This document shows positions 7,521 to 15,881 of a stretch of DNA of 64,000 nt, one piece after another (within the stretch, counting starts at the first letter, position 1; every line of letters begins with the position of its first letter). The notes beneath the pieces are model-generated. The model was given only the letters and a program-made list of their open reading frames with translations, searched no databases and was not told where the DNA came from. Source of the stretch: Mucilaginibacter pedocola (GTDB taxonomy: Bacteria > Bacteroidota > Bacteroidia > Sphingobacteriales > Sphingobacteriaceae); contig NZ_MBTF01000010.1 in the NCBI RefSeq assembly GCF_002013915.1, forward strand, positions 1 through 64,000, in the 5' to 3' direction. A program made the translations under genes and the position numbers.

Positions 7521-10376
7521 TTACGGTTGAAGGCGTTTTGTCAAAGAACGTAAATATTTGCTTAGGCTGTAGTATACCAGCAGTTCCTGTTTGCGCTGCT
7601 CGGCAGGGAAACAGCGGTTGAGGTGCATATGCACGAGGCTGCCCAGCAGCTCCTGCTTTGCCTGTGCACCCAGCGATGTAGCCGCATCCCGGATATTGGA
7701 CATCGTTTCAATAAGGCCGTGAAAGGCCGGCTCCTTTACCGGGGTACCGCCCAAGAGGTTCCGGAGGCCGCGGAATTTGTTGCCCAGCGCTATTTTCAGC
7801 GCTTTATCTGCCCGGTGCTCCTGCAGAAAGCTTTCGGCCATGATTTCGCAAAAAGCTGCACCGTCATTTTCCAGGAAGGCCACGATCATGGCATGGGCAG
7901 AGGCCAGTGCAAAATGAAAGCGTTGCGTATCCCCCATGCCTATAAAACTTATCGCAAGCCCGCTGCTTTCCCGGAAAACATCTTCCGCCAGTTCCATCAG
8001 TTTCGGGTGGTAACGTTCGAGTTCGGGCCGGTAAGTGTCCGCCCGGAATTCCTGAACGAGGTGTTCCAGCCCGGCCTCGCGGATTGCCTTTTGCAGGCTT
8101 TCGATAAACGAGACGTTACTGCCGGCCTTCACTTTCACCCGCAGGCGAATATGGTGGCCGCTGTCGGTGAAACGCACGAAGTGCCAGTTGGCAAGCCTGG
8201 CGGATTGGGCGGATAGCACTGGGCGGAACACTTCCGTTAACAGGCGTTCTGCGGATACCGGCGTGCAATACAGTTTGAGGTACAGCCAGGTGCTGCCAGG
8301 CGGGAAAGCACGAGGCATGCCGGACTGCGGGACGTGGCCTGGCATGGGCCTGTAGGACGCCCGGCCATTATGCAGGAAGGCAAGGAACTGGCCCGCGAAA
8401 GGCTCGTACCCGCATTTGACGCTGCGTCCAGGCAACAGGTATTCCTGTAGCGTAACCTGCCCCTGCCCTTTCAGGCATTCCAGGAAAAAGGACGCTTCGG
8501 GGGCGTGGGCCAGGTCGAAGGCCAGTTGCTGGTCCCCGCCCCCCAGCAGCACCCGTTGCGGCAAACCATATTCACGGCGGAAGCAGCGGAGGGCTTCCTC
8601 GCTGCCGGCATTTAGCAAGGGCCTTAATTCGGCCGGGGTAAAATGCCATTTGGCCAAACTCAGGATCACCCGGCCGGTGTAGAACCGGGGGTAAAAGGAC
8701 AGTCCCGGAAAATATTGCTCCGGGTCAAAGGCCAGGGCAGCCTGGGTACCCTGGTATTGCAGGTCGCACAGGAAGCGGAAAACCGACAGTTGGGTGTTCC
8801 GGTGGTTATAAGCGGTGGCTAGACGGGGCATGACCCTTTTATCCAGTTTTTTTGAAAACAACAGGAGTTCGCCATTACGTACACTCAGGTAAAGCCCCCC
8901 GGGGAGTAGTTGCCGCGAACCCGGCATGGATGACTGCACATTAAGAGGTATCTCGTAAGGGTAAATTGGGCGGCGGCGGTTGATGTTATCGGTGTGGAGC
9001 GCAGACAACTGCCCGATATCTGCGAAAACGATACCCGGATTGGCGGCCTGTTCCTGCGCGGCGATAGACCGGCAAAGCCGGCGGGTAGTATCACTAAAGG
9101 GGCTGAAGCGGCCTGCCATGGCCGTGGCGGTGGCCCCGCCGGCCTGTTCCAGCAGGATATATTCTTCGGTTTCGCGGAAGACGATACTGGTGCTCGGGGG
9201 AAGCAGGGCAGCGCCCGCAGGCAAGGCGGTATCATCCGCATCCAATTGGACAGGTGCATACTTGTCCCGGCCCGCATCCTGTTGCCAGCGCGCGAACAAA
9301 TAGCGGTGTACGTGCGTCCAGTGCAGGGAGGCACCCGGCGTTTCCGCAACTGGAAAAGGCAGGCCATCCAGCCCTCCCGCTAAACCAACGCCGGCCAAGC
9401 CACCGTAGGCAATGCCGGTATCCGGGTCAAGCGCTTCCAATAAGGGGACCTGCTGCAACCCGAAATGCCCTTCAAAGGCCTTTGTGAATTCCTGCAAGGC
9501 CGCAGGTACCAGTGGTGCGGATAGCTTTTGCAGGAGCACCATTGCGTTACCGAGGGCATCCTGTACCGCGAACGCGGGGCCTCCCGACAGCAGGGGCCGT
9601 TCCAATGCCGTATAAAAGCGGGGAATAGCCTCCCCGACTTGCGGGCAATATTTCCGGGCGAGCTTAACGACGCTACCTTTGGCGACCCGGTGCCCCGCCG
9701 CCTGGCCGATCGGTGAGCGCTGTTGCGGTAGTAATAAGATTTGTTCACTGATCATGAATTCCAGCTGCCCGCCCGCCTCTTCTTCGCCGCAGCCGGTAAT
9801 ACCGCGGGTATAGGCAATCAGCTCTTCGATACCGGCCAGGCGGCCGTTAAGGAATTTGAACAAGCCCTCATAATAGGGTTCTGCATCAATAGCACCCAGT
9901 ACAAATTCATAAGTTTTTGTTCCCCGGGGGATAGACCGGATATACCGGTATTGCCCGCCTACCCGGTAAAGCAGCGGGTTCAATGCTAATTTACCCGATG
10001 CCTCCGCACCGGTAGCCTGCAGGAATTCCATATCCGGCAGCAAATGCAGTTTGCCTTTACTGCGGCCTGCCTTTAACTGCGTAGTACCACTTTTGTCCCA
10101 TTTTAAATTTGTGAAGGAAGCAAAACTACCGTAAGGTACCGGGCGGAAGGACATGCGGTTATAATACTTCAAAGCCGTATGGCGCTCTTTACCATTTAGT
10201 TTTCCATGCTCAAAGGCTTTGGTTTCCAGCACCCGGTAAAATCCGGGACTGGCCAGGTAAACCGCATCCTGAAAGGCTTTATCCAAAAGAACTTCAGGTA
10301 AGCGCCCCGGGTCGTAAGCTGCAAAGCTGTAAGCAGGCGCCCTCAAAAACAACTCCTCCCGGAATTTATAATCCAT
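7521..10376 (-). CDS. LanB-type lantibiotic dehydratase
   Basis: A 951-residue protein with the architecture of full-length class I dehydratases (about 1,000 residues). Residues 1-660 form the glutamylation domain (Lant_dehydr_N); the N-terminal FLRAPAYSF and NRMSFRPVPYGSFASFTN are typical. Residues about 690-945 form the elimination domain (SpaB_C / thiopeptide-type domain). It has WLYLKLYC and the diagnostic ANWHFVRFTDSGHHIRLRV, where the R..D...H.R.R pattern matches the elimination active site. Family knowledge: LanB proteins activate Ser/Thr of a leader-bound peptide with glutamate from Glu-tRNA and then eliminate it to give dehydro-amino acids. The gene is alone on its strand; no LanC, protease or exporter is adjacent. 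The likely substrate is the 50-aa peptide at 5448-5600 (inferred). The DUF6520-like protein at 10955 is a less likely alternative. The gene is divergent from the MauE-like gene. Confidence 0.88.
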   Translation of the reverse strand: MDYKFREELFLRAPAYSFAAYDPGRLPEVLLDKAFQDAVYLASPGFYRVLETKAFEHGKLNGKERHTALKYYNRMSFRPVPYGSFASFTNLKWDKSGTTQLKAGRSKGKLHLLPDMEFLQATGAEASGKLALNPLLYRVGGQYRYIRSIPRGTKTYEFVLGAIDAEPYYEGLFKFLNGRLAGIEELIAYTRGITGCGEEEAGGQLEFMISEQILLLPQQRSPIGQAAGHRVAKGSVVKLARKYCPQVGEAIPRFYTALERPLLSGGPAFAVQDALGNAMVLLQKLSAPLVPAALQEFTKAFEGHFGLQQVPLLEALDPDTGIAYGGLAGVGLAGGLDGLPFPVAETPGASLHWTHVHRYLFARWQQDAGRDKYAPVQLDADDTALPAGAALLPPSTSIVFRETEEYILLEQAGGATATAMAGRFSPFSDTTRRLCRSIAAQEQAANPGIVFADIGQLSALHTDNINRRRPIYPYEIPLNVQSSMPGSRQLLPGGLYLSVRNGELLLFSKKLDKRVMPRLATAYNHRNTQLSVFRFLCDLQYQGTQAALAFDPEQYFPGLSFYPRFYTGRVILSLAKWHFTPAELRPLLNAGSEEALRCFRREYGLPQRVLLGGGDQQLAFDLAHAPEASFFLECLKGQGQVTLQEYLLPGRSVKCGYEPFAGQFLAFLHNGRASYRPMPGHVPQSGMPRAFPPGSTWLYLKLYCTPVSAERLLTEVFRPVLSAQSARLANWHFVRFTDSGHHIRLRVKVKAGSNVSFIESLQKAIREAGLEHLVQEFRADTYRPELERYHPKLMELAEDVFRESSGLAISFIGMGDTQRFHFALASAHAMIVAFLENDGAAFCEIMAESFLQEHRADKALKIALGNKFRGLRNLLGGTPVKEPAFHGLIETMSNIRDAATSLGAQAKQELLGSLVHMHLNRCFPAEQRKQELLVYYSLSKYLRSLTKRLQP

Positions 10377-10420
10377 ATGCCCGCTCCTTCCCGAAAGGGT
10401 ATACTACCCATTTCATACTG

Positions 10421-10450
10421 TTTTGGCTTTCGCCGGCGCCTTTACTTTGC
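10421..10450 (+). promoter_or_regulatory. Promoter for the MauE-like / DUF6520 pair
   Basis: TTTTGG (10421-10426) and TACTTTGC (10443-10450), 16 bp between the boxes (17 bp from the TTG), closely match the Bacteroidota TTTG / TAnnTTTGC consensus. The ATG at 10471 follows about 20 bp after, which supports that start over the upstream ATG at 10423. Confidence 0.55.
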
Positions 10451-10470
10451 CGGTAACCAAACGAAATACC

Positions 10471-10896
10471 ATGAACACCTTTGCCCGCTCCGTCATTCCA
10501 GCCTTGCTGATCCTGCTTTACGCTTATGCCGCCATCAGCAAGCTGGCGGAATTCGATGAATTCCGCGGGGAGATGCTGAACCAGAATTTCCCACGAGAGG
10601 CCACCGAAGCGCTGGTTTACCTGGTTCCCGCCTCGGAATTGCTGGCTATTGCCCTGCTGCTGTTTCCGCGCAGCGAAAGCTACGGGCTGTGGCTTTCGCT
10701 GGCCCTGCTCATGCTGTTCAGCGGGTATATCGCTTTGGTGCTGCTCGGTTTCTGGGACCGGGTGCCCTGTTCCTGCGGCGGCATCCTGCGCCGGATGGGC
10801 TGGGGTACCCACCTGGCCTTTAACCTCAGCTTTGTTTGCCTGAACCTGATCGCTATAGTCCAAAAGGGGAAAGCCGAAAACCTTCGAAAAGAGTAG
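10471..10896 (+). CDS. MauE/DoxX-like redox membrane protein
   Basis: A 141-residue protein with four predicted membrane helices: residues 5-25 (IPALLILLYAYAAISKLAEF), about 45-65, 72-92 and 110-130. A Cys pair, CSCGG, lies between helices 3 and 4. The early motif AAISKLAEFDEFR is typical of the MauE/DoxX family in Bacteroidota, where members are thought to pass redox equivalents across the membrane. The promoter at 10421-10450 fixes the start. The DUF6520-like gene follows after 58 bp on the same strand. Such pairs are common in Bacteroidota beside thioredoxin-like TlpA proteins and SusC/SusD, as here. Inference: it helps keep Cys pairs of secreted partners (TlpA-like at 15882, DUF6520 at 10955) in the right redox state. 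Confidence 0.75.
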   Translation: MNTFARSVIPALLILLYAYAAISKLAEFDEFRGEMLNQNFPREATEALVYLVPASELLAIALLLFPRSESYGLWLSLALLMLFSGYIALVLLGFWDRVPCSCGGILRRMGWGTHLAFNLSFVCLNLIAIVQKGKAENLRKE

Positions 10897-10954
10897 GCAA
10901 TTTTTTACATCTAAAAGTTTTCGTTCGTTTTTGATTTGAAAAACGTTCTGCATC

Positions 10955-11251
10955 ATGAAAAATTTAAAAGTTAAAATGGCCGCGCTGGCCCTGATCCTGG
11001 GTACCGGTGCCGCGTTCGCTTCGGTTACGCCAAAGCCGTTCCTCAACAAAAAATGGGGCTTGAACCGCTCGACCGGCCAGTACGTGGAAGTGACCGGCCA
11101 GACAAAAGGCGCTGATTACACCTGTACCGGCGTTTCGGAGACCTGCACCGCACAGTTCCCTTCGGATGTTGACCCGAACAACCAGGCGGGCGATGCCCAC
11201 CCGGGTACCGTTGCCGGCACGAACATCGAGCCGGGCATCTTTGCCCAGTAG
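10955..11251 (+). CDS. DUF6520-like small secreted protein
   Basis: A 98-residue protein with a signal peptide (MKNLKVKMAALALILGTGAA then FAS). The mature part contains the pair ADYTCTGVSETCTAQF, with two Cys six residues apart. This layout matches the DUF6520 family of short Bacteroidota exported proteins of unknown function. These usually follow a MauE-like gene, as here (58 bp spacing). The mature protein is acidic, with a Gly/Ala/Pro-rich tail. A perfect terminator follows 22 bp after the stop. Inference: a small secreted factor that may form a disulfide. It could also be a modified peptide substrate, but its 24-residue Sec signal makes it a poor LanB substrate. Confidence 0.7.
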   Translation: MKNLKVKMAALALILGTGAAFASVTPKPFLNKKWGLNRSTGQYVEVTGQTKGADYTCTGVSETCTAQFPSDVDPNNQAGDAHPGTVAGTNIEPGIFAQ

Positions 11252-11273
11252 GCCTTCCATCCTCATTCCCCCT

Positions 11274-11304
11274 GGCCGGCGCTAAAAAGCGCCGGCCTTT
11301 TTTT
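11274..11304 (+). terminator. Strong intrinsic terminator (11274-11304)
   Basis: GGCCGGCGCT (11274-11283), a 4-nt A loop, AGCGCCGGCC (11288-11297) and a run of seven T. Ten-bp perfect stem. It ends the rightward MauE/DUF6520 unit and lies 7 bp before the convergent SusD stop. Confidence 0.9.
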
Positions 11305-11310
11305 GCGCCT

Positions 11311-12693
11311 CTACCGTTCATTCTGGGCAATACCGCTCAGTTGAACTTCTTCTTTGGGTATGGGGTACGCATATCGTTTACTGCCGGGTTCCAGCGTATA
11401 GGTATTGCCCCTCACCTTACGCGTCAGCATAACCGCAAATCGCGCATCGCTGTTCAGCCGCCGAAGGTCTGCCCAGCGCGTGCCGCGCGCGGTCAGTTCC
11501 TTACGCCTTTCGTTTAGGATGAGCGCCAGTGCTTCATCGGCCGTAGCTGCCGAATAAGGCACATAGGTACCGGGCCTCCAGCGGGTGGACAGCAGCGTAT
11601 TCAGGCCCGCCATTGCGGCATCTTTTTTCCCTTCCCTCGCCAGGCACTCCGCCCGGGTGAGGTACATTTCGTCCGTTGCAATACCCGAGAAATAAGCGAT
11701 GATACCGGCGTAGTTCCCTTTGAATTTAAAGCCCGGCGAAAGTGTGCGGAAGAACAGCACCTTCCGCAGATCATTGTCCGCATAGGAACGGTATAACAGG
11801 GAATCTGCCACTGTTGGTGAAGCCGAGCCGGTGAAGGTATAAGACAACGCGGTGGAATAAAACAGTACCTCGTTGTTGCTATTCGGCAGCGCCCGGGGAA
11901 AAGGGCGCGTTGCTGTCGTACTGTAGCTATTGTAATTTAACAAAGCAGGCGATAGCTGTAAACAGGAATCAGCATAGCTGCCCGCATGCCCGTAATCGGA
12001 CATGGATAAATAAACACGGGCGAGCATTGCAAAGGCAGCAGCGGTACCGGGACGTGTTTTATAGTTCACCGTAGCAGGCAAAAACATCCGGGCCTTCAGC
12101 AGGTCTTGTAATATCTGCCGGTAAGTGCCAGCCACGCTCCCCCGCCCTACCTTTTCATTCACATCGCTGTTCAGGCGGATGGGGATACCCGGATCCGTAT
12201 TGGCCGTGCCCGGGTTGTAGGGCAGGGTAAACTCCTGGGCGAGGTTATACAAAGCAAAAGCGCGGTGGAATAAGGCCGTGCCCCTTACAGCGTTGCGTTC
12301 CGCAGCACCGGCCGTATCGGCGGGCAGCTTATCCAGCCCCTCCAAAACGATATTGGCATAGAATACCTGCTGGTAAGGCACGTTCCAGTCGCCTGCCGCT
12401 TCGGTGCCGAATATATCCGCCGCCCAGGTATAGCTGCCCCGCTCCTGCTCGAGGAAATAGCCGTTAAAACCGGCATCGTTCACCCAGGTGTCGCCATCAG
12501 CGTTATTAAATAATGCAGGCGACTGGTTAAAAACCTGCGCATTATCCAGCAGGGCACGCAGGTCAGCCAGCGTTTCCGGGACCAGCAGCGCCTTATTGGG
12601 CTTCGTATCGAGGAAATCCTTTTTGCAGGACAAAAGCAAACACAGGTAAGCCGGCAAAAGGAAGATCGTTATCAGTTTATCAGTTCGTTTCAT
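11311..12693 (-). CDS. SusD/RagB-family outer-membrane lipoprotein
   Basis: A 460-residue lipoprotein with a type II signal (MKRTDKLITIFLLPAYLCLL then LSC; Cys23 is the lipidation site). The N-terminal mature part KKDFLDTKPNKALLVPETLA and the region with helix repeats (YANIVLEGLDKLPAD; ALFHRAFALYNLAQEF) are typical of SusD-like proteins, which have a TPR-like fold and cap the SusC barrel. The C-terminal ERRKELTARGTRWADLRRL is the family signature. It is the last gene of a three-gene operon after TlpA-like and SusC, with 11 bp between SusC and SusD. It lacks nearby glycoside hydrolases or a polysaccharide regulator, so its ligand may be a peptide or the locus product (inference). Confidence 0.88.
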   Translation of the reverse strand: MKRTDKLITIFLLPAYLCLLLSCKKDFLDTKPNKALLVPETLADLRALLDNAQVFNQSPALFNNADGDTWVNDAGFNGYFLEQERGSYTWAADIFGTEAAGDWNVPYQQVFYANIVLEGLDKLPADTAGAAERNAVRGTALFHRAFALYNLAQEFTLPYNPGTANTDPGIPIRLNSDVNEKVGRGSVAGTYRQILQDLLKARMFLPATVNYKTRPGTAAAFAMLARVYLSMSDYGHAGSYADSCLQLSPALLNYNSYSTTATRPFPRALPNSNNEVLFYSTALSYTFTGSASPTVADSLLYRSYADNDLRKVLFFRTLSPGFKFKGNYAGIIAYFSGIATDEMYLTRAECLAREGKKDAAMAGLNTLLSTRWRPGTYVPYSAATADEALALILNERRKELTARGTRWADLRRLNSDARFAVMLTRKVRGNTYTLEPGSKRYAYPIPKEEVQLSGIAQNER

Positions 12694-12704
12694 GTCCGTA
12701 AGAT

Positions 12705-15700
12705 TTAGTAAGTGAAGCGTATGCCGCCGGCAATAGTGCGGGGAACGGTGTAAGTATTGGCATAGTCCGGGTCCAGGCCAGCCTTGTTGGCCCGCCAGAG
12801 GATGCCGAGGTTGGCGGCATAAGCATAAACCTGGAGTTTGTATTTGGGCAGGGACCAGGCCAGGCGGATATCCTGCAGCCTGATATGGCTGCCGCTCTCC
12901 ACCAGCGCCGAGGAATAGGCATAGAACTGGTCACGCTGCGTATCAGGCACCGCAGGCAGGGATGGCACAACAGTACGGGCTTCATCGCCGGGCTGTTGCC
13001 AGTGGATGGCATAATCCCCGTTCTGCCCGGCCAGCCCGTAGTCGCTTCCGTAGCGGATGGAACTCCTCCGGAAGTAGTACCCCAGTTTATAGCTGATATT
13101 AGCCGAGAGGCTCCAGTTGCCGTACGTAAAGGTATTGCGGAAAGCGCCGAATACGGGCGGGCGCGAAGGCCCGTGGTAAACGAGGTTATCCGGTGTGGCC
13201 GCCGCGAGTATCGCGCCGTAATCTTTACTGATATTTCCGTCAAGGTACCCTTGCGGGTCCCCGGTCTGCGGGTCGAGCCCCGCTGAGCGGTAACTATAAA
13301 TGGCATACAGGGGTCGCCCGCTCAGCGCATAACCGCCGATACTGCCATCGCTGAGGTAGGACAGCGCAGTACTTTGCCGGTTATAGGCCACTACCTTATC
13401 GGTAACGTAACTCAGGTAAAAGTTGCTTACCCAGTTGAATTTACCGGTGATGTTTTTACTTTCCAGGTTCAGGTCGAGGCCATGGCCGCTGGCCGTCGCG
13501 GTATTGCCGGTAAAAATGGTAATACCTGTGGAGGGCGCGAAGCCGGCCTGCCCGATCAGATCGATACCGCGTTTGAAATAGTATTCGAAACTACCGGAAA
13601 GGCGGCCATCAAGAGCCCCGAAATCCAGCCCGAAGTTGATATGGCGTACGCGTTCCCAGCGCAACTGCGGGTTCGGCGGGTTGATCACGCCTGCATAAGG
13701 CAAACCCGTCAGCGCATCGCTGCCGTCGAAGTAGCTGGCGGTGGTGTAAGCGGACAGGCTCTTGTTGCTGTTGCCGTTATAGCCAAAGCTGGCGCGCAGC
13801 TTGAGTTCGGGCAGCCATGCCATATGGTAGAAGGCCTCTTTAGCGATATTCCAGGCCAGCCCGGCGGAATAAAGCGGCACGCCTTTTTGATTCGTACGCA
13901 CACCGAAAAGGTTGGATTGGTCGAGGCGGCCACTGGCCGAAAAGGTAATGCGCCCGTCGTAGGTGTAGGCAGCGTTGGCATAGTACGAACGGTAATGGTC
14001 GGTAGCGCTGCTATTGCTTTGGTTAAGCGGGATAGGTGCGCTGTTGTTCAGGTCATCGTAATAGGTAAATGGCGTAACGCCATCCACAGGCCCGGAACTG
14101 GCGTGAACATTATCGTAGCCATAAAGGCGGTAAGTATCGCCGGCTACGTTCAGGCTTTGTACTTCGTAACCGGCAAGCGCCGTCAATTCATGTTTGGTGC
14201 CGAACAGGTGCTCGTAATCCAGTTGCGCACGCCCGTCATGGCTGGCGGCGGCGCTGTTCGCCAGGTCCAGTATACCTCCGGCGGGGATGGTACGGGTAAG
14301 TGTACCACTGCCATCATCCTGCGTGTAGCGGTTGACGAGGTTCCTGGCAAAAAAGCTTTCGGCCGGCTGGTGATCCCGCCCGGAGGTTTGGGTTTGTTCA
14401 TACTGGTAGAGTACCTGTGCATTCAGCCCGGGCAGGACGCGGTATTTCAGCCCGGTATTCAGGCGGAAAGCAGTTTGCGTATTTTGGTTATCAGAAAGGC
14501 GCAGGTCCTGCAGGGGGCGGTAATTCCAGTCCAGCAGCCCTGCACCTGGCGCAGCATCCACAAAGTTTTGGCGCAGGTCTTTGGTGACAGCTAAAGGCTC
14601 GCCGTTGGGGCCGGCCAGCCGGGCATAAGGAAACAGTAATTGTCCGCGGTTCCACGTAAGGCCAAAAGGATTGTTCTTGTCCGCAGCCGTGCGGGTAAAG
14701 TTCAGCGCGGTGCTGAGTTCCAGCCGTCCGCCAATACGGGTGGTTTGACTCCCATTCAGCGTAACGCGGTTAAAACCGTTACCTGCCTCATTATCGAGGT
14801 TACGGTCGTAACCGGCGGAGAAGAAATAGCGGTTCAAAGCTGCGCCGCCATCCACGCTCAGGGCGTACTGTTGTTTGACGGACAGGCGGTAGAAATATTT
14901 CAGGAGGTCGTCACGGGTGTCGATGGCAGATAGCGCCTGGATGCGCTTATCGGCCTCCACCGCGCTAAGGCCGCCGTCACGCTGTTGGATCAACAGCTCC
15001 ACCACGGGCGATAAGGGTAAATGGTTATCGGCGGCTTCCGTACCGTCGAAATAGCCTTCACTGAAAAGCCGTTTTTCAATGCCGATATAATCCGCACTGC
15101 TCATGCGGTTAAGGCTGAAAAGCGCGGGACGCTCCCCTACCTGAACATTGCTATTGAAAGTAATGGCAATCGGGCGGTTGAAACCGCCTTTTTTGGTGGT
15201 GATAACGATAACGCCATTGCCTGCGCGCGTGCCCCAGATGGATGCGGCAGCCGCATCTTTGAGCACACTGATGCTTTCCACGTCATTCGGGTTCAGGTTT
15301 TCGATAGGTTCGTTATAGGGAAAGCCGTCTACCACGATGAGCGGGTCGGCATTGGAGAACAAGGTACTTTGGCCACGGATAGATAAACGGCTGCCATTTT
15401 GGTTGAAGCTCAGCCCGGGCACGACGTCGCGCAGGCGGTCTACGATGTCCGTAGAAACGCTGCGCTCCAATAAGGTACGGGGCACGGCAACAAAAGAGCC
15501 TGTGGCGCGCTCTTTGGGTATTTGCTGGTAACCCGTCGATATCGTCACCTCGCTCAGGCTGTTGCTGTTGCTTTGCAATACAGCCGTTACGGTATCGGCC
15601 ATGGGCAGCCTGACGCCCAGTTCATAGGGCTTAAAACCGATAAACGATACGCGCAGCCGGTATTCGCCAACCGGTGCGTCCAGCGTAAAATGCCCGGCGG

Positions 15701-15869
15701 CATCGGATACGGCACCATAGCGGGTGCCTAACAGCGCAACGTTTGCACCCATCACCGGGTGCTTTTCGGCATCGAGCACCGTTCCCCGCAGGGCGGGTGC
15801 CTGCGCGGCAGCTAAAGTGCCTCCGGCAAGAAAGTAAATGGCAAAAAGGAGTAAATAAAGTTTTTTCAT
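12705..15869 (-). CDS. SusC/RagA-family TonB-dependent receptor
   Basis: A 1,054-residue outer-membrane barrel protein. Signal peptide at residues 1-22 (MKKLYLLLFAIYFLAGG...). Residues about 27-110 form a CarboxypepD-regulatory-like domain (ALRGTVLDAEKHPVMGANVA). The plug follows (VTISTGYQQIPKERATGSF, then VPGLSF and LIVVDGFPYNE), with the SusC/RagA signature DAAAASIWGTRAGNGVIVIT. The rest is the beta-barrel, ending in an aromatic FTY. No STN domain, so no direct anti-sigma signalling is suggested. The operon order is TlpA-DUF3738, SusC, SusD. Sits in a locus with LanB and MauE/DUF6520; substrate unknown. A long antisense frame (13374-14594) is an artefact of codon use. Confidence 0.9.
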   Translation of the reverse strand: MKKLYLLLFAIYFLAGGTLAAAQAPALRGTVLDAEKHPVMGANVALLGTRYGAVSDAAGHFTLDAPVGEYRLRVSFIGFKPYELGVRLPMADTVTAVLQSNSNSLSEVTISTGYQQIPKERATGSFVAVPRTLLERSVSTDIVDRLRDVVPGLSFNQNGSRLSIRGQSTLFSNADPLIVVDGFPYNEPIENLNPNDVESISVLKDAAAASIWGTRAGNGVIVITTKKGGFNRPIAITFNSNVQVGERPALFSLNRMSSADYIGIEKRLFSEGYFDGTEAADNHLPLSPVVELLIQQRDGGLSAVEADKRIQALSAIDTRDDLLKYFYRLSVKQQYALSVDGGAALNRYFFSAGYDRNLDNEAGNGFNRVTLNGSQTTRIGGRLELSTALNFTRTAADKNNPFGLTWNRGQLLFPYARLAGPNGEPLAVTKDLRQNFVDAAPGAGLLDWNYRPLQDLRLSDNQNTQTAFRLNTGLKYRVLPGLNAQVLYQYEQTQTSGRDHQPAESFFARNLVNRYTQDDGSGTLTRTIPAGGILDLANSAAASHDGRAQLDYEHLFGTKHELTALAGYEVQSLNVAGDTYRLYGYDNVHASSGPVDGVTPFTYYDDLNNSAPIPLNQSNSSATDHYRSYYANAAYTYDGRITFSASGRLDQSNLFGVRTNQKGVPLYSAGLAWNIAKEAFYHMAWLPELKLRASFGYNGNSNKSLSAYTTASYFDGSDALTGLPYAGVINPPNPQLRWERVRHINFGLDFGALDGRLSGSFEYYFKRGIDLIGQAGFAPSTGITIFTGNTATASGHGLDLNLESKNITGKFNWVSNFYLSYVTDKVVAYNRQSTALSYLSDGSIGGYALSGRPLYAIYSYRSAGLDPQTGDPQGYLDGNISKDYGAILAAATPDNLVYHGPSRPPVFGAFRNTFTYGNWSLSANISYKLGYYFRRSSIRYGSDYGLAGQNGDYAIHWQQPGDEARTVVPSLPAVPDTQRDQFYAYSSALVESGSHIRLQDIRLAWSLPKYKLQVYAYAANLGILWRANKAGLDPDYANTYTVPRTIAGGIRFTY

Positions 15870-15881
15870 CGATAAGGCGGG

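Noticed and set aside
7623..8216. 197-codon plus-strand frame
   Set aside because: Antisense to the C-terminal elimination domain of LanB, whose motifs are clear; no upstream signal.
5696..10376. LanC cyclase, protease or ABC exporter for the LanB locus
   Set aside because: I looked for LanC zinc motifs, peptidase domains and transporter ATPases in 4-17 kb and found none.
13374..14594. 406-codon open frame on the plus strand
   Set aside because: It lies fully antisense to the SusC gene, and its protein has no domain character. The GC-rich codon use of SusC keeps the opposite frame open.
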